Assembly (NCBI GenBank): GCA_030844625.1
Contig: JAUUNJ010000063.1
Coordinates: 1 to 10,390 of the forward strand
Direction: 5' to 3'
Length of the DNA: 10,390 nucleotides
DNA from: Roseburia sp.
GTDB lineage: Bacteria > Bacillota > Clostridia > Lachnospirales > Lachnospiraceae
In this document: positions 1-5,618 of the stretch, in pieces
How the letters are laid out: every line of letters starts with the position of its first letter
How positions within the stretch are numbered: position 1 is the first letter of the stretch
Position numbers and translations under genes: made by a program
The notes under the pieces: model-generated
The model's input: the letters and a program-made list of their open reading frames with translations, nothing else
Databases searched by the model: none
Told to the model about the DNA's origin: nothing

Positions 1-54
1 AATGGTTCACAACTGTGCCTAAATTCTTTTTACCCCCACTCTTGACAAAGAGCC
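1..54 (-). mobile_element. Possible terminal inverted repeat of an ISL3-family insertion sequence (element lies off the left edge)
   Basis: Read on the minus strand from position 54 leftwards, the sequence begins GGCTCTTTGTCAAGAG. This resembles the GGCTCTTTGTCAA-type ends I associate with ISL3-family elements. The eight bases just outside it (55-62, TTTTTTAG) are AT-rich, as ISL3 target duplications tend to be, but the other copy would be outside the window. No transposase coding is visible in these 54 bases, so the call rests on the end sequence alone and on remembered family character. It lies 16 bp after the gtrA-like stop codon, where an insertion would be tolerated. It could be ordinary intergenic DNA. 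Confidence 0.38.
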
Positions 55-70
55 TTTTTTAGAATGTAAT
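42..70 (+). promoter_or_regulatory. Possible outward-facing promoter reading antisense into the GtrA-family gene
   Basis: TTGACA (42-47) and TGTAAT (65-70) are separated by exactly 17 bp on the plus strand. The -35 hexamer lies inside the putative IS end and the -10 lies in the flanking chromosomal DNA, the arrangement of a hybrid promoter formed at an IS junction. Transcription would start near 77 and run antisense through the GtrA-family gene. In an AT-rich genome such matches also arise by chance, and a short stem (39-43/48-52) followed by T55-60 lies between the two elements. Confidence 0.25.
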
Positions 71-541
71 TTATTTTTCCAAATCATTCTTTTTGAATAT
101 TATTAATTTGCTGAAAACGTAATTAAGAATAACTACGATAACACTGACAAGAATTTTGCTCAACATACCTTCAAATCCCAGAATAGTCTGATTCAGTCCC
201 AGCCCTACAAGGAAAGGTACACCTAAAATTTCCAGAACTCCGGTGACCAGTCTTGCGGAAACAAATAACGCAAATTCCTTAAGAACAAAGGCAAAATTCC
301 ATGAATAACTTTCAAAAACAAAAATTTTATTCGTCACATATGCGAATATTACGGCAAGAGTCCATGCAATAATATTTGAAATCAGTACATCCACGTCAAA
401 GCCATAAACAGTTTTATCGGTGTTAATCAACGAAACGGACAGTGCATACAACACCCAGTTAACAACTGTAGTGGCAACACCCATAATAAGATACATGACA
501 ATTTCTTTATATTTGGCAAACAATTGTTTTATTTGGTCCAT
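71..541 (-). CDS. GtrA-family membrane protein (putative polyprenyl-linked sugar translocation)
   Basis: This 156-residue protein is almost entirely membrane-embedded, with four predicted helices at about residues 14-38, 52-74, 84-110 and 125-147. That is the usual size and topology of the GtrA/DPMS-flippase family. Family-typical signatures are the region around SNIIAW..AYVTNKIFVF (55-76) after helix 1, and NYVFSKLIIFK (140-150) at the C-terminus. GtrA-like proteins are thought to flip undecaprenyl-phosphate-linked monosaccharides (often glucose) across the cytoplasmic membrane for decoration of surface glycans or teichoic acids. That role is known for relatives and inferred here. The start ATG at 541 follows AGGGGAG at a suitable distance. 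The gene has its own promoter (610-638) and no partner glycosyltransferase in the window; one may lie beyond the left edge. No T-tract terminator follows the stop on the minus strand. Confidence 0.88.
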   Translation of the reverse strand: MDQIKQLFAKYKEIVMYLIMGVATTVVNWVLYALSVSLINTDKTVYGFDVDVLISNIIAWTLAVIFAYVTNKIFVFESYSWNFAFVLKEFALFVSARLVTGVLEILGVPFLVGLGLNQTILGFEGMLSKILVSVIVVILNYVFSKLIIFKKNDLEK

Positions 542-609
542 TATGATCTCCCCTATACTTAAGTTATTAATTGAATCAAATTAATATAAATCTTTTTGAG
601 ACTTTTTAG

Positions 610-638
610 ATAGTACCAGTCATTGGGACAAAAGTCAA
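610..638 (-). promoter_or_regulatory. Extended -10 sigma-A-type promoter for the GtrA-family gene
   Basis: On the minus strand TTGACT (633-638) and TACTAT (610-615) are separated by 17 bp. A TG one base upstream of the -10 makes it an extended -10 (TGGTACTAT). Transcription would start near 603, leaving a leader of about 60 nt before the ATG at 541. The -35 begins only about 10 bp past the terminator stem of the preceding gene, so the small gene looks independently transcribed. Confidence 0.6.
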
Positions 639-640
639 AT

Positions 641-680
641 TTTAATTAAAATAAGGAGCAATCAAATTACTCCTTATTTT
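641..680 (-). terminator. Intrinsic terminator after the arylsulfotransferase gene
   Basis: A perfect 11-bp inverted repeat (648-658 with 670-680; arms AAAATAAGGAG and CTCCTTATTTT) encloses an 11-nt loop. It starts 17 bp beyond the arylsulfotransferase stop codon. On the minus strand the stem ends in TTATTTTAATT, giving the T-rich tail. The stem is AT-rich with a short GC core, so it may be only moderately strong. The A/T flanks make it roughly symmetrical, but no plus-strand gene needs it. Confidence 0.75.
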
Positions 681-696
681 ATCATATTGTTTTTTG

Positions 697-2682
697 TTAT
701 TTAATCGTAATGGTCTGCCCTGTGTTTACACGTTTTCCATAGTATGTGAGAACAACAGTGTATTCATCCGCTTTCAGATTCTGGAATGACATGGAAATAT
801 TATATGATAATTTCTTAAACTTCTTCTCACCGCTTCCATTGTAGTCGAAAGTATGTGTGTAAGAGTTCTTCTTTCCCACAAACTCTACTTTGCTGACTGA
901 GTGGTCAAAAGAATTAATTTTTAAAATATTTCCCAATATGGAAAAACTTACATCAGAACTATCTAACATATCTTCCGGAAGGGAGGATTTAAACATATCC
1001 TTTTCAGGATAATTAACTGTTCCACAGAAATAGTTATCTTCCACTTCAAGGGCACTGCTGCAGGAATTTAAATCAATATCCATATTGTAAGCTCTGTAGT
1101 AAGTGTACTTTGTACCATACTGATTAAGCACTTCCTCTGTATCATAGTCATATTCATAGAACATGCCCTTCATATTATCGTTAGCTTTTCTGTCGGCAAT
1201 ATATCCGCACATTGCAAATACTCTCTTGGCATCAAAGTCGGCACGCCAGTTAGAAGTGATTCTTGATTTTACAGCTGCGTATTCATGGATTAATTTTACA
1301 GTCATGTCCTTTTCGTTAATGCTGTAGAATTTTACATAAGAGTCATCTCTTTCAGTAAACGCATCGATTGGAGCGTCTTTCTGCCAATGATTGTCAAATA
1401 ATCCAAGTTCAATTGTATTTGGATCGCCGTCTAAATCTGTGTCTGTAATATAAGCGGTATGTTGCTGGAACTGCCAGTCAAAATTATCACCGGTAGCTTT
1501 AAGCGAATATTTTTCAAGGTCTGTGCCTTCCCAAACAGAAGGGTCGCCTAACAGCCATATAACTTTATTGGTTGTCCAGTTGAATTTTACAACCGTGTGA
1601 ACGTTTCTTGTAGAAACAACTACGCTGTCATCTTCAGGGTAATAGCTGACAGTGTTAATGTGTGCCCAGTCAAGCTGGTTAATATGGGTGTCGCCATAAA
1701 TCGTATCCATCTTTAAAGTCTTAACCGGTTGTCCTGTTTCCCGGTCAATTTCCTGAATTGTTTCTTCAAAGTGATCCTCCAGACTGCTTGTGGCAATAAG
1801 AAGATTTCCGCCCGGAGTTTTTTCAATGATTTCATGATGGAGACCTTTTTGAGCGTAATAAATCTGATATACACGGCCAAGATAGTCTGTTTCATACATG
1901 TTTTGTGAGTGTGGTTTTTCCGGAGTCTGAATCATGTCATTGCCATCCATCCACATAAAGTGTCCGTTGGATAGCGGATAATATCCGTAACAGCCATATT
2001 TTTCGTTTAAGTACCATCTAATCTGTCCCTCTTCATCAAAGGCATAGATATAAGGGGTACCGAATCCGGAAACCTCAATAAGACCATAGGCTGATTTTTC
2101 CTGATGTTTATAAACAGTAACTGCACCATCCAATGTGGTTGGAAGGGGATCTGTTTTCACTTTAAAAGTTTTCTTCTTTAATGTTTTTCCATTATCATCT
2201 AAAAGTTCTATAACTACTTTATTTGTGCGATTGGCATAAAGACCTACAATAGGAACCCTGTGAGCAGTAGTAAGTTCATCTACAGTACCTGAAACATCTG
2301 TAGCTTTGCTGTCGCCTTTTACAGTTACCTTTACTTTGCATTTTTCTGCTGTGTTAAAAAGGGCAAGGGCTGTAAGAGGAGAATCTCCATAAGCATTAAT
2401 GATAATATCGGAGTCTTTGAGGCTGTCAAATGTATAATCCCCACTGTCCAGAACCTTTTGAATTTCTGCGTCAACAGCCAAGGACTGCTGGACTCTGTCG
2501 GTTTCTGTAGAGATAGTAGACGTGAAATCTACATTCTTAAGAACGGAATAAGTATTTTCATCTCCCAGATTAATCGTTTCCCCCTTTTCGTTTACAACAG
2601 TTTCCTGTTCTTTTTCGTTGTTACATCCAAAAAGAGTGAAGCTCATGGAAACAACTAATAGGATGCTAAGTAATTTCTTCAT
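697..2682 (-). CDS. Lipoprotein arylsulfate sulfotransferase (AssT family)
   Basis: This 661-residue protein begins with a lipoprotein signal (MKKLLSILLVV...LFGC, lipobox Cys20), so it should be anchored on the outer face of the membrane. Residues ~60-185 form a beta-rich N-terminal domain like that of ASST proteins. A beta-propeller follows from about 190. AssT enzymes move sulfate from a phenolic sulfate ester to another phenol through a sulfo-histidine, without PAPS. The likely active-site set can be matched to E. coli AssT by motif: His282/283 (GLHHEI), His341 (DWAHIN), Arg359 (STRN) and the probable nucleophile His408 (QQHTA). The His341-Arg359 spacing of 18 matches His356-Arg374. Start choice: ATG at 2682 has AGGAGGAT at 2686-2693. 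An in-frame ATG 12 codons upstream has no ribosome binding site and would spoil the signal peptide. The gene has its own promoter and terminator, and substrates are unknown. I see no equivalent of the disulfide reported near the active site of the enterobacterial enzyme. Confidence 0.9.
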   Translation of the reverse strand: MKKLLSILLVVSMSFTLFGCNNEKEQETVVNEKGETINLGDENTYSVLKNVDFTSTISTETDRVQQSLAVDAEIQKVLDSGDYTFDSLKDSDIIINAYGDSPLTALALFNTAEKCKVKVTVKGDSKATDVSGTVDELTTAHRVPIVGLYANRTNKVVIELLDDNGKTLKKKTFKVKTDPLPTTLDGAVTVYKHQEKSAYGLIEVSGFGTPYIYAFDEEGQIRWYLNEKYGCYGYYPLSNGHFMWMDGNDMIQTPEKPHSQNMYETDYLGRVYQIYYAQKGLHHEIIEKTPGGNLLIATSSLEDHFEETIQEIDRETGQPVKTLKMDTIYGDTHINQLDWAHINTVSYYPEDDSVVVSTRNVHTVVKFNWTTNKVIWLLGDPSVWEGTDLEKYSLKATGDNFDWQFQQHTAYITDTDLDGDPNTIELGLFDNHWQKDAPIDAFTERDDSYVKFYSINEKDMTVKLIHEYAAVKSRITSNWRADFDAKRVFAMCGYIADRKANDNMKGMFYEYDYDTEEVLNQYGTKYTYYRAYNMDIDLNSCSSALEVEDNYFCGTVNYPEKDMFKSSLPEDMLDSSDVSFSILGNILKINSFDHSVSKVEFVGKKNSYTHTFDYNGSGEKKFKKLSYNISMSFQNLKADEYTVVLTYYGKRVNTGQTITIK

Positions 2683-2685
2683 GTT

Positions 2686-2693
2686 ATCCTCCT
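2686..2693 (-). promoter_or_regulatory. Ribosome binding site that fixes the arylsulfotransferase start
   Basis: AGGAGGAT on the minus strand lies 3 bp upstream of ATG 2682-2680, with the AGGAGG core five bases from the start codon. It selects the start that opens directly with the lipoprotein signal peptide. Confidence 0.85.
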
Positions 2694-2731
2694 GAAAATT
2701 GTATATGTTGTAATTCATAAAAATACATCAT

Positions 2732-2759
2732 ATTATAATAATAAAAAAATGTGATAAAA
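2732..2759 (-). promoter_or_regulatory. Probable promoter of the arylsulfotransferase gene
   Basis: A perfect TATAAT (2732-2737, minus strand) lies about 50 bp upstream of the start codon and just downstream of the murG terminator. The -35 region is poor: TTTTAT (2754-2759) at 16 bp is the best candidate at normal spacing, while TTGCAA is 22 bp away. Transcription would start near 2725, leaving a leader of about 43 nt. A weak -35 next to a perfect -10 may mean low expression or activator dependence. Confidence 0.45.
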
Positions 2760-2766
2760 TTGCAAG

Positions 2767-2807
2767 AAAAAATCCTGGAAATCTATAGTGATAGGATTCC
2801 CAGGATG
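2767..2807 (-). terminator. Strong intrinsic terminator closing the LCP-murG transcript
   Basis: On the minus strand ATCCTGG (2801-2807) pairs with CCAGGAT (2772-2778). The stem continues inward as AATC/GATT and TAT/ATA with one mismatch and one bulge, around a CACT loop. It is followed immediately by TTTTTTCTT (2772-2764). It sits about 30 bp after the murG stop and separates murG from the arylsulfotransferase gene. Confidence 0.88.
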
Positions 2808-2835
2808 TAAAAATTTAGTATCGTAATATAATATC

Positions 2836-3897
2836 TTAATTGGCAAGTTGTCGGATAATGCCGACAATCTTTTCTACTCCGCCGGTTCCTGAAGCATGTT
2901 CCATGGCATGTATGTAATCGGTCTTATTGCCATATACTTTATTTACCATATCTATCAAGTCTTTGGCAGTGGCATTTTCCTCGTCCAGAACTTCACTGAA
3001 TCCCTGCTTCTGGTAAGATTCTGCGTTCAAAACCTGATCTCCGCGGCTTACAGCCTTTGGTAATGGGATTAAAATATTAGGTTTGTGCAAAGCGGAAATT
3101 TCGCAGATCGAATTAGCTCCGGCTCTGGAAATAATTAAATCTGCCATTGCAAAAAAATCTTTCATCTCTTCGCTTACATATTCAAATTGAGCATATCCGG
3201 CAGTTCCCGCAAGATTTTCGTCCAGTTTACCCTTGCCGCACAGGTGGGCGATCTGAAAATTCTTTAATAATTCAGGCAATGCTTCACGAACCAGTCGGTT
3301 AACGTTTTCAGCCCCAAGGCTTCCGCCGGTAACCATAATTACGGGCTTGTTGGCTGTGAAATTACATATATCCAGCGCAGTGATTTTGTTGCCCTGAAAA
3401 AGTTCCTGACGAATAGGAGAACCGGTATGCACTGCTTTACTGCCGAGATATTGTGCTGTTTCAGGAAAATTGTGACAGACCTTGGTAGCTTTTTTTATTG
3501 CAAGTTTATTTGCCAGTCCTGGTGTCATATCGGATTCGTGGATAACTACCGGAATCCTGTATTTATGTGCCGCAAAAACTACGGGAACAGTAACAAAACC
3601 GCCCTTTGAGAATACAACATCAGGTCTGTATGTTCTCATGATTTTTTTTGCTTCAAAGTATCCCTTAATAACACGAAAAGGATCTGAAAAATTTTTCCAG
3701 CTGAAGTAACGTCTCAGCTTTCCGGAAGAAATTCCGTAATATTCAAGACCGGCATCTTCCACCAGCTGCTTTTCCATTCCATCATAGGAACCAATGTATT
3801 TAATTTCGAAACCGAATTCCTTAAGTTTGGGAATCAATGCTATATTTGGTGTTACGTGTCCGGCAGTTCCGCCGCCGGTCAAAATAATTTTTTTCAT
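2836..3897 (-). CDS. murG: MurG, UDP-GlcNAc : lipid I N-acetylglucosaminyltransferase
   Basis: MurG adds GlcNAc from UDP-GlcNAc to undecaprenyl-PP-MurNAc-pentapeptide (lipid I) to make lipid II on the inner face of the membrane. The 353-residue length is normal for this GT28 enzyme. Visible motifs are the N-terminal glycine loop GGGTAGHVTPN (8-18), SKGGFVTVP (97-105), HESDMTPGLANK (120-131, the Firmicutes-type counterpart of the E. coli HEQN region), the second glycine loop GGSLGAENVN (191-200), and the nucleotide-sugar site SRAGANSICE (257-266) with Glu266 and DQ..NA (287-292). The ATG at 3897 has AGGAG at 3904-3908. It follows the LCP gene by 50 bp with no visible promoter or terminator between, so the two are probably co-transcribed. 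Its position outside a dcw division cluster is notable; whether another murG copy exists elsewhere cannot be seen here. Confidence 0.95.
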   Translation of the reverse strand: MKKIILTGGGTAGHVTPNIALIPKLKEFGFEIKYIGSYDGMEKQLVEDAGLEYYGISSGKLRRYFSWKNFSDPFRVIKGYFEAKKIMRTYRPDVVFSKGGFVTVPVVFAAHKYRIPVVIHESDMTPGLANKLAIKKATKVCHNFPETAQYLGSKAVHTGSPIRQELFQGNKITALDICNFTANKPVIMVTGGSLGAENVNRLVREALPELLKNFQIAHLCGKGKLDENLAGTAGYAQFEYVSEEMKDFFAMADLIISRAGANSICEISALHKPNILIPLPKAVSRGDQVLNAESYQKQGFSEVLDEENATAKDLIDMVNKVYGNKTDYIHAMEHASGTGGVEKIVGIIRQLAN

Positions 3898-3921
3898 TTT
3901 AAACTCCTGCTTGACAATGTT

Positions 3922-3937
3922 GCGGCAAATCAGCCGC
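3922..3937 (-). other. Small GC-rich hairpin between the LCP gene and murG
   Basis: GCGGC (3922-3926) and GCCGC (3933-3937) form a 5-bp GC stem with a 6-nt loop in the 50-bp intercistronic gap. No T-run follows on the minus strand, so it is not a terminator. It could stabilise or process the mRNA or affect murG translation; its stem lies about 14 nt upstream of the murG ribosome binding site. It may also be coincidental. Confidence 0.4.
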
Positions 3938-3947
3938 GGTTCACCTC

Positions 3948-5336
3948 TTATTTGTTATAGATATCAATCTGCTTTTCTATTGTTTCAGAATCATCACCGT
4001 TTAAAACCATATTAATTAGGTCTGTAGCATGTGAAACGGATTCTTCATCCTGCAATACGACCGATAAAGGTTTTGAAGGACCGTACCATGTTGTTGTTTC
4101 CGTGGAGGATGTTCCGGTAACGCTAAAGGACATAATATTCCAGCCGTCATAATTTTTGTTCCCTGCAATCTGTGTCTGGAGAGAAACCATAGATGAAATA
4201 TCTATATCCGTTGAGAAACTATCCTGAATTGCATTGACAATACTGCTATAGTTCAGCAGTGTTGAGCCGGACAGTAATTTGTCTGCCATTGCCTGCAATA
4301 CCTTAACCTGATTTTTGTTACGCTGCATATCTCCGGAACCGAATGAATGACGTTCCCGGGCGAAGGTGAGAGCCGTAGCTCCGTCCATTTTCATTTTGCC
4401 TTTTGTATAAGTATATGTCTTACGTTCGCCGGTATCTTCATCGCCGTAGGAGGCGTAAGTTTTGGTACTGAATGCGGTGTCTACATCTACAGTGATACCG
4501 CCCAGTTCATCAATTAAATCTGCAAAACCGGTAAAGTTTAATTTTACATAATGATATCTGTCTTCAGGAATATTGATGTTATAAAGTGATTGTAATGTAT
4601 CCATCAAAGCGTCATTGCCTGCATGCCAGCTTACTTCCTGAGCCCAGCCCCAGTCACTGGAAGTCAGATCCTGTCCCTGGCTGTTATAAGCGACGCCGTT
4701 GCCGTACAGACCAACATGTGTAAGTTTATCATAAGAGTTTGGTGCTACGCTTTTTGCCTGTATTGGTACATAATAATCCCTTGGGGTTGAAACCATTAAT
4801 ACATTAAATGTTTTTGGATTTATTATTGCTAAAATGTTCGTGTCTGAACGTCCGGTTAATTCGTCTGACATCTCGCCAAAGGTATCGTTGGCAGAAACGA
4901 AAACAACGAATGGCTTGTCGGAAACTTTGCTGCCGGACATTCTTTGAAGAGGTGCAATCAAATAAATGAGTGTCAGAAGTAGTATTATTACTATTATTGA
5001 TATGACCTTGCCTGCACGCTTAACATTAAGAGAACCGCGCTGCTCCATGGAAAAAACAACTGCAAGTAATATAACAAGAATAGCGATAATGCCTGCCAGT
5101 ATAGGTGTAGTAATAAAGTACAGCCTTTTATACAAAATAAGTCCGACGAATACTACGGAAGCTATTAGCTGGATAACTGCAAGAACGGCGCCCAAAACGG
5201 AGCTTCTTCTTAATTTAGAAGAATTATCTTTGGCAGAATTTTTTGATTTTTTGCCGGAAGATATGTTTCTTGATTCAGAACTGTAGCCGTAATACCCTTT
5301 TTTGGCACCGGAATCCGAAAATTGTTTTTTACTCAT
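3948..5336 (-). CDS. LytR-CpsA-Psr (LCP) family protein, putative cell-wall glycopolymer ligase
   Basis: LCP enzymes transfer undecaprenyl-PP-linked glycopolymers (wall teichoic acid, capsule) onto peptidoglycan on the outer face of the membrane. This 462-residue protein has a Ser/Lys-rich cytoplasmic tail (1-45), three TM helices (about 46-70, 76-96 and 109-129), then the extracellular LCP domain (~142-400). Signature residues are present: GRSDT (162-166), STPRDYYV (183-190), KLTH (204-207), LTFARERH (323-330) and DMQRNKNQ (336-343). These supply the conserved Arg and Asp residues that bind the pyrophosphate and metal. Three TM helices recall the capsule-type CpsA/Wzg proteins rather than single-TM TagT/U/V, but the accessory domain seen in Cps2A is not obvious. 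The ATG at 5336 has AGGAGGT at 5341-5347. It is divergent from a glycan assembly operon, which suggests it attaches that operon's product; this is inference. Confidence 0.93.
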   Translation of the reverse strand: MSKKQFSDSGAKKGYYGYSSESRNISSGKKSKNSAKDNSSKLRRSSVLGAVLAVIQLIASVVFVGLILYKRLYFITTPILAGIIAILVILLAVVFSMEQRGSLNVKRAGKVISIIVIILLLTLIYLIAPLQRMSGSKVSDKPFVVFVSANDTFGEMSDELTGRSDTNILAIINPKTFNVLMVSTPRDYYVPIQAKSVAPNSYDKLTHVGLYGNGVAYNSQGQDLTSSDWGWAQEVSWHAGNDALMDTLQSLYNINIPEDRYHYVKLNFTGFADLIDELGGITVDVDTAFSTKTYASYGDEDTGERKTYTYTKGKMKMDGATALTFARERHSFGSGDMQRNKNQVKVLQAMADKLLSGSTLLNYSSIVNAIQDSFSTDIDISSMVSLQTQIAGNKNYDGWNIMSFSVTGTSSTETTTWYGPSKPLSVVLQDEESVSHATDLINMVLNGDDSETIEKQIDIYNK

Positions 5337-5421
5337 ATGTACCTCCTGATAAATTTAACCAATAAAAGTTTTTCACATTTATTAAAATTCATATTGATGT
5401 GCATAATAAAAGTGTGTGCTC

Positions 5422-5449
5422 ATTATACTACATAATTAAAAAAAAACAA
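5422..5449 (-). promoter_or_regulatory. Promoter of the LCP-murG transcript
   Basis: A perfect TATAAT (5422-5427, minus strand) is preceded at 16 bp by TTGTTT (5444-5449). Transcription would start near 5416, giving a leader of about 80 nt before the LCP ATG. A run of nine T residues fills part of the spacer. Confidence 0.6.
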
Positions 5450-5451
5450 AT

Positions 5452-5498
5452 AGCCACTTGCGCCCAAAGTTCCCATTAATTGACAAATAATAGTGGCT
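5452..5498. promoter_or_regulatory. Interrupted inverted repeat spanning the divergent promoter region (possible operator pair)
   Basis: AGCCACT (5452-5458) and AGTGGCT (5492-5498) are perfect 7-bp inverted half-sites, 40 bp apart centre to centre. The left arm abuts the -35 of the minus-strand promoter; the right arm lies between the -35 and -10 of the plus-strand promoter. Both predicted transcripts start outside the pair, so it would act as DNA rather than as an RNA hairpin. No regulator gene is visible in the window. A 7-bp match can occur by chance. Confidence 0.4.
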
Positions 5499-5508
5499 TT
5501 GGTAAAAT
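5480..5508 (+). promoter_or_regulatory. Strong sigma-A-type promoter for the plus-strand glycan operon
   Basis: Perfect TTGACA (5480-5485) and TAAAAT (5503-5508) are separated by 17 bp. Transcription would begin near 5515, leaving a leader of about 100 nt before the ATG at 5619. It is back to back with the LCP promoter, the two -35 elements being about 30 bp apart. Confidence 0.65.
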
Positions 5509-5521
5509 TATCATATATTAT

Positions 5522-5560
5522 GGGCTGAAGTTATGTTGACTGATACAGAGTGAGGGCTGA
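5522..5560 (+). repeat. Short direct repeat (GGGCTGA) in the operon leader
   Basis: GGGCTGA occurs at 5522-5528 and 5554-5560, 32 bp apart (about three helical turns), inside the predicted untranslated leader. It could be a tandem binding site for a regulator or be accidental. I could not recognise a known riboswitch, T-box or attenuator in this leader, and no terminator-like stem with a T-tract is visible. Confidence 0.3.
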
Positions 5561-5565
5561 GATCA

Positions 5566-5594
5566 TTGGATTGAGTTTTTGGGTATACTAAAAT
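5566..5594 (+). promoter_or_regulatory. Possible second, proximal promoter of the glycan operon
   Basis: TTGGAT (5566-5571) and TAAAAT (5589-5594) have a 17-bp spacer, so transcription would start near 5601, 18 nt before the ATG. It is a poorer match than the promoter at 5480-5508. If used, it would bypass the long leader. Confidence 0.35.
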
Positions 5595-5618
5595 TAGCTT
5601 GTTATTATAGGAGAAAAA

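Noticed and set aside
39..60. Plus-strand hairpin (39-43/48-52) followed by CCTTTTTT as an intrinsic terminator
   Set aside because: The stem is only 5 bp with a 4-nt loop and is better explained as part of a possible IS end. No plus-strand gene ending here is visible.
2683..2718. Longer arylsulfotransferase start 12 codons upstream (ATG 2718)
   Set aside because: It has no ribosome binding site, would leave only a ~7-nt leader from the predicted start site, and would put polar residues in front of an otherwise ideal lipoprotein signal. ATG 2682 has AGGAGG.
3911..3916. TTGACA on the plus strand in the LCP-murG gap
   Set aside because: There is no -10 at a suitable distance, and it would read antisense into the LCP gene.
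4966..5286. 106-codon plus-strand open frame
   Set aside because: It is the antisense shadow of the TM region of the LCP gene. No family resemblance or promoter supports it.
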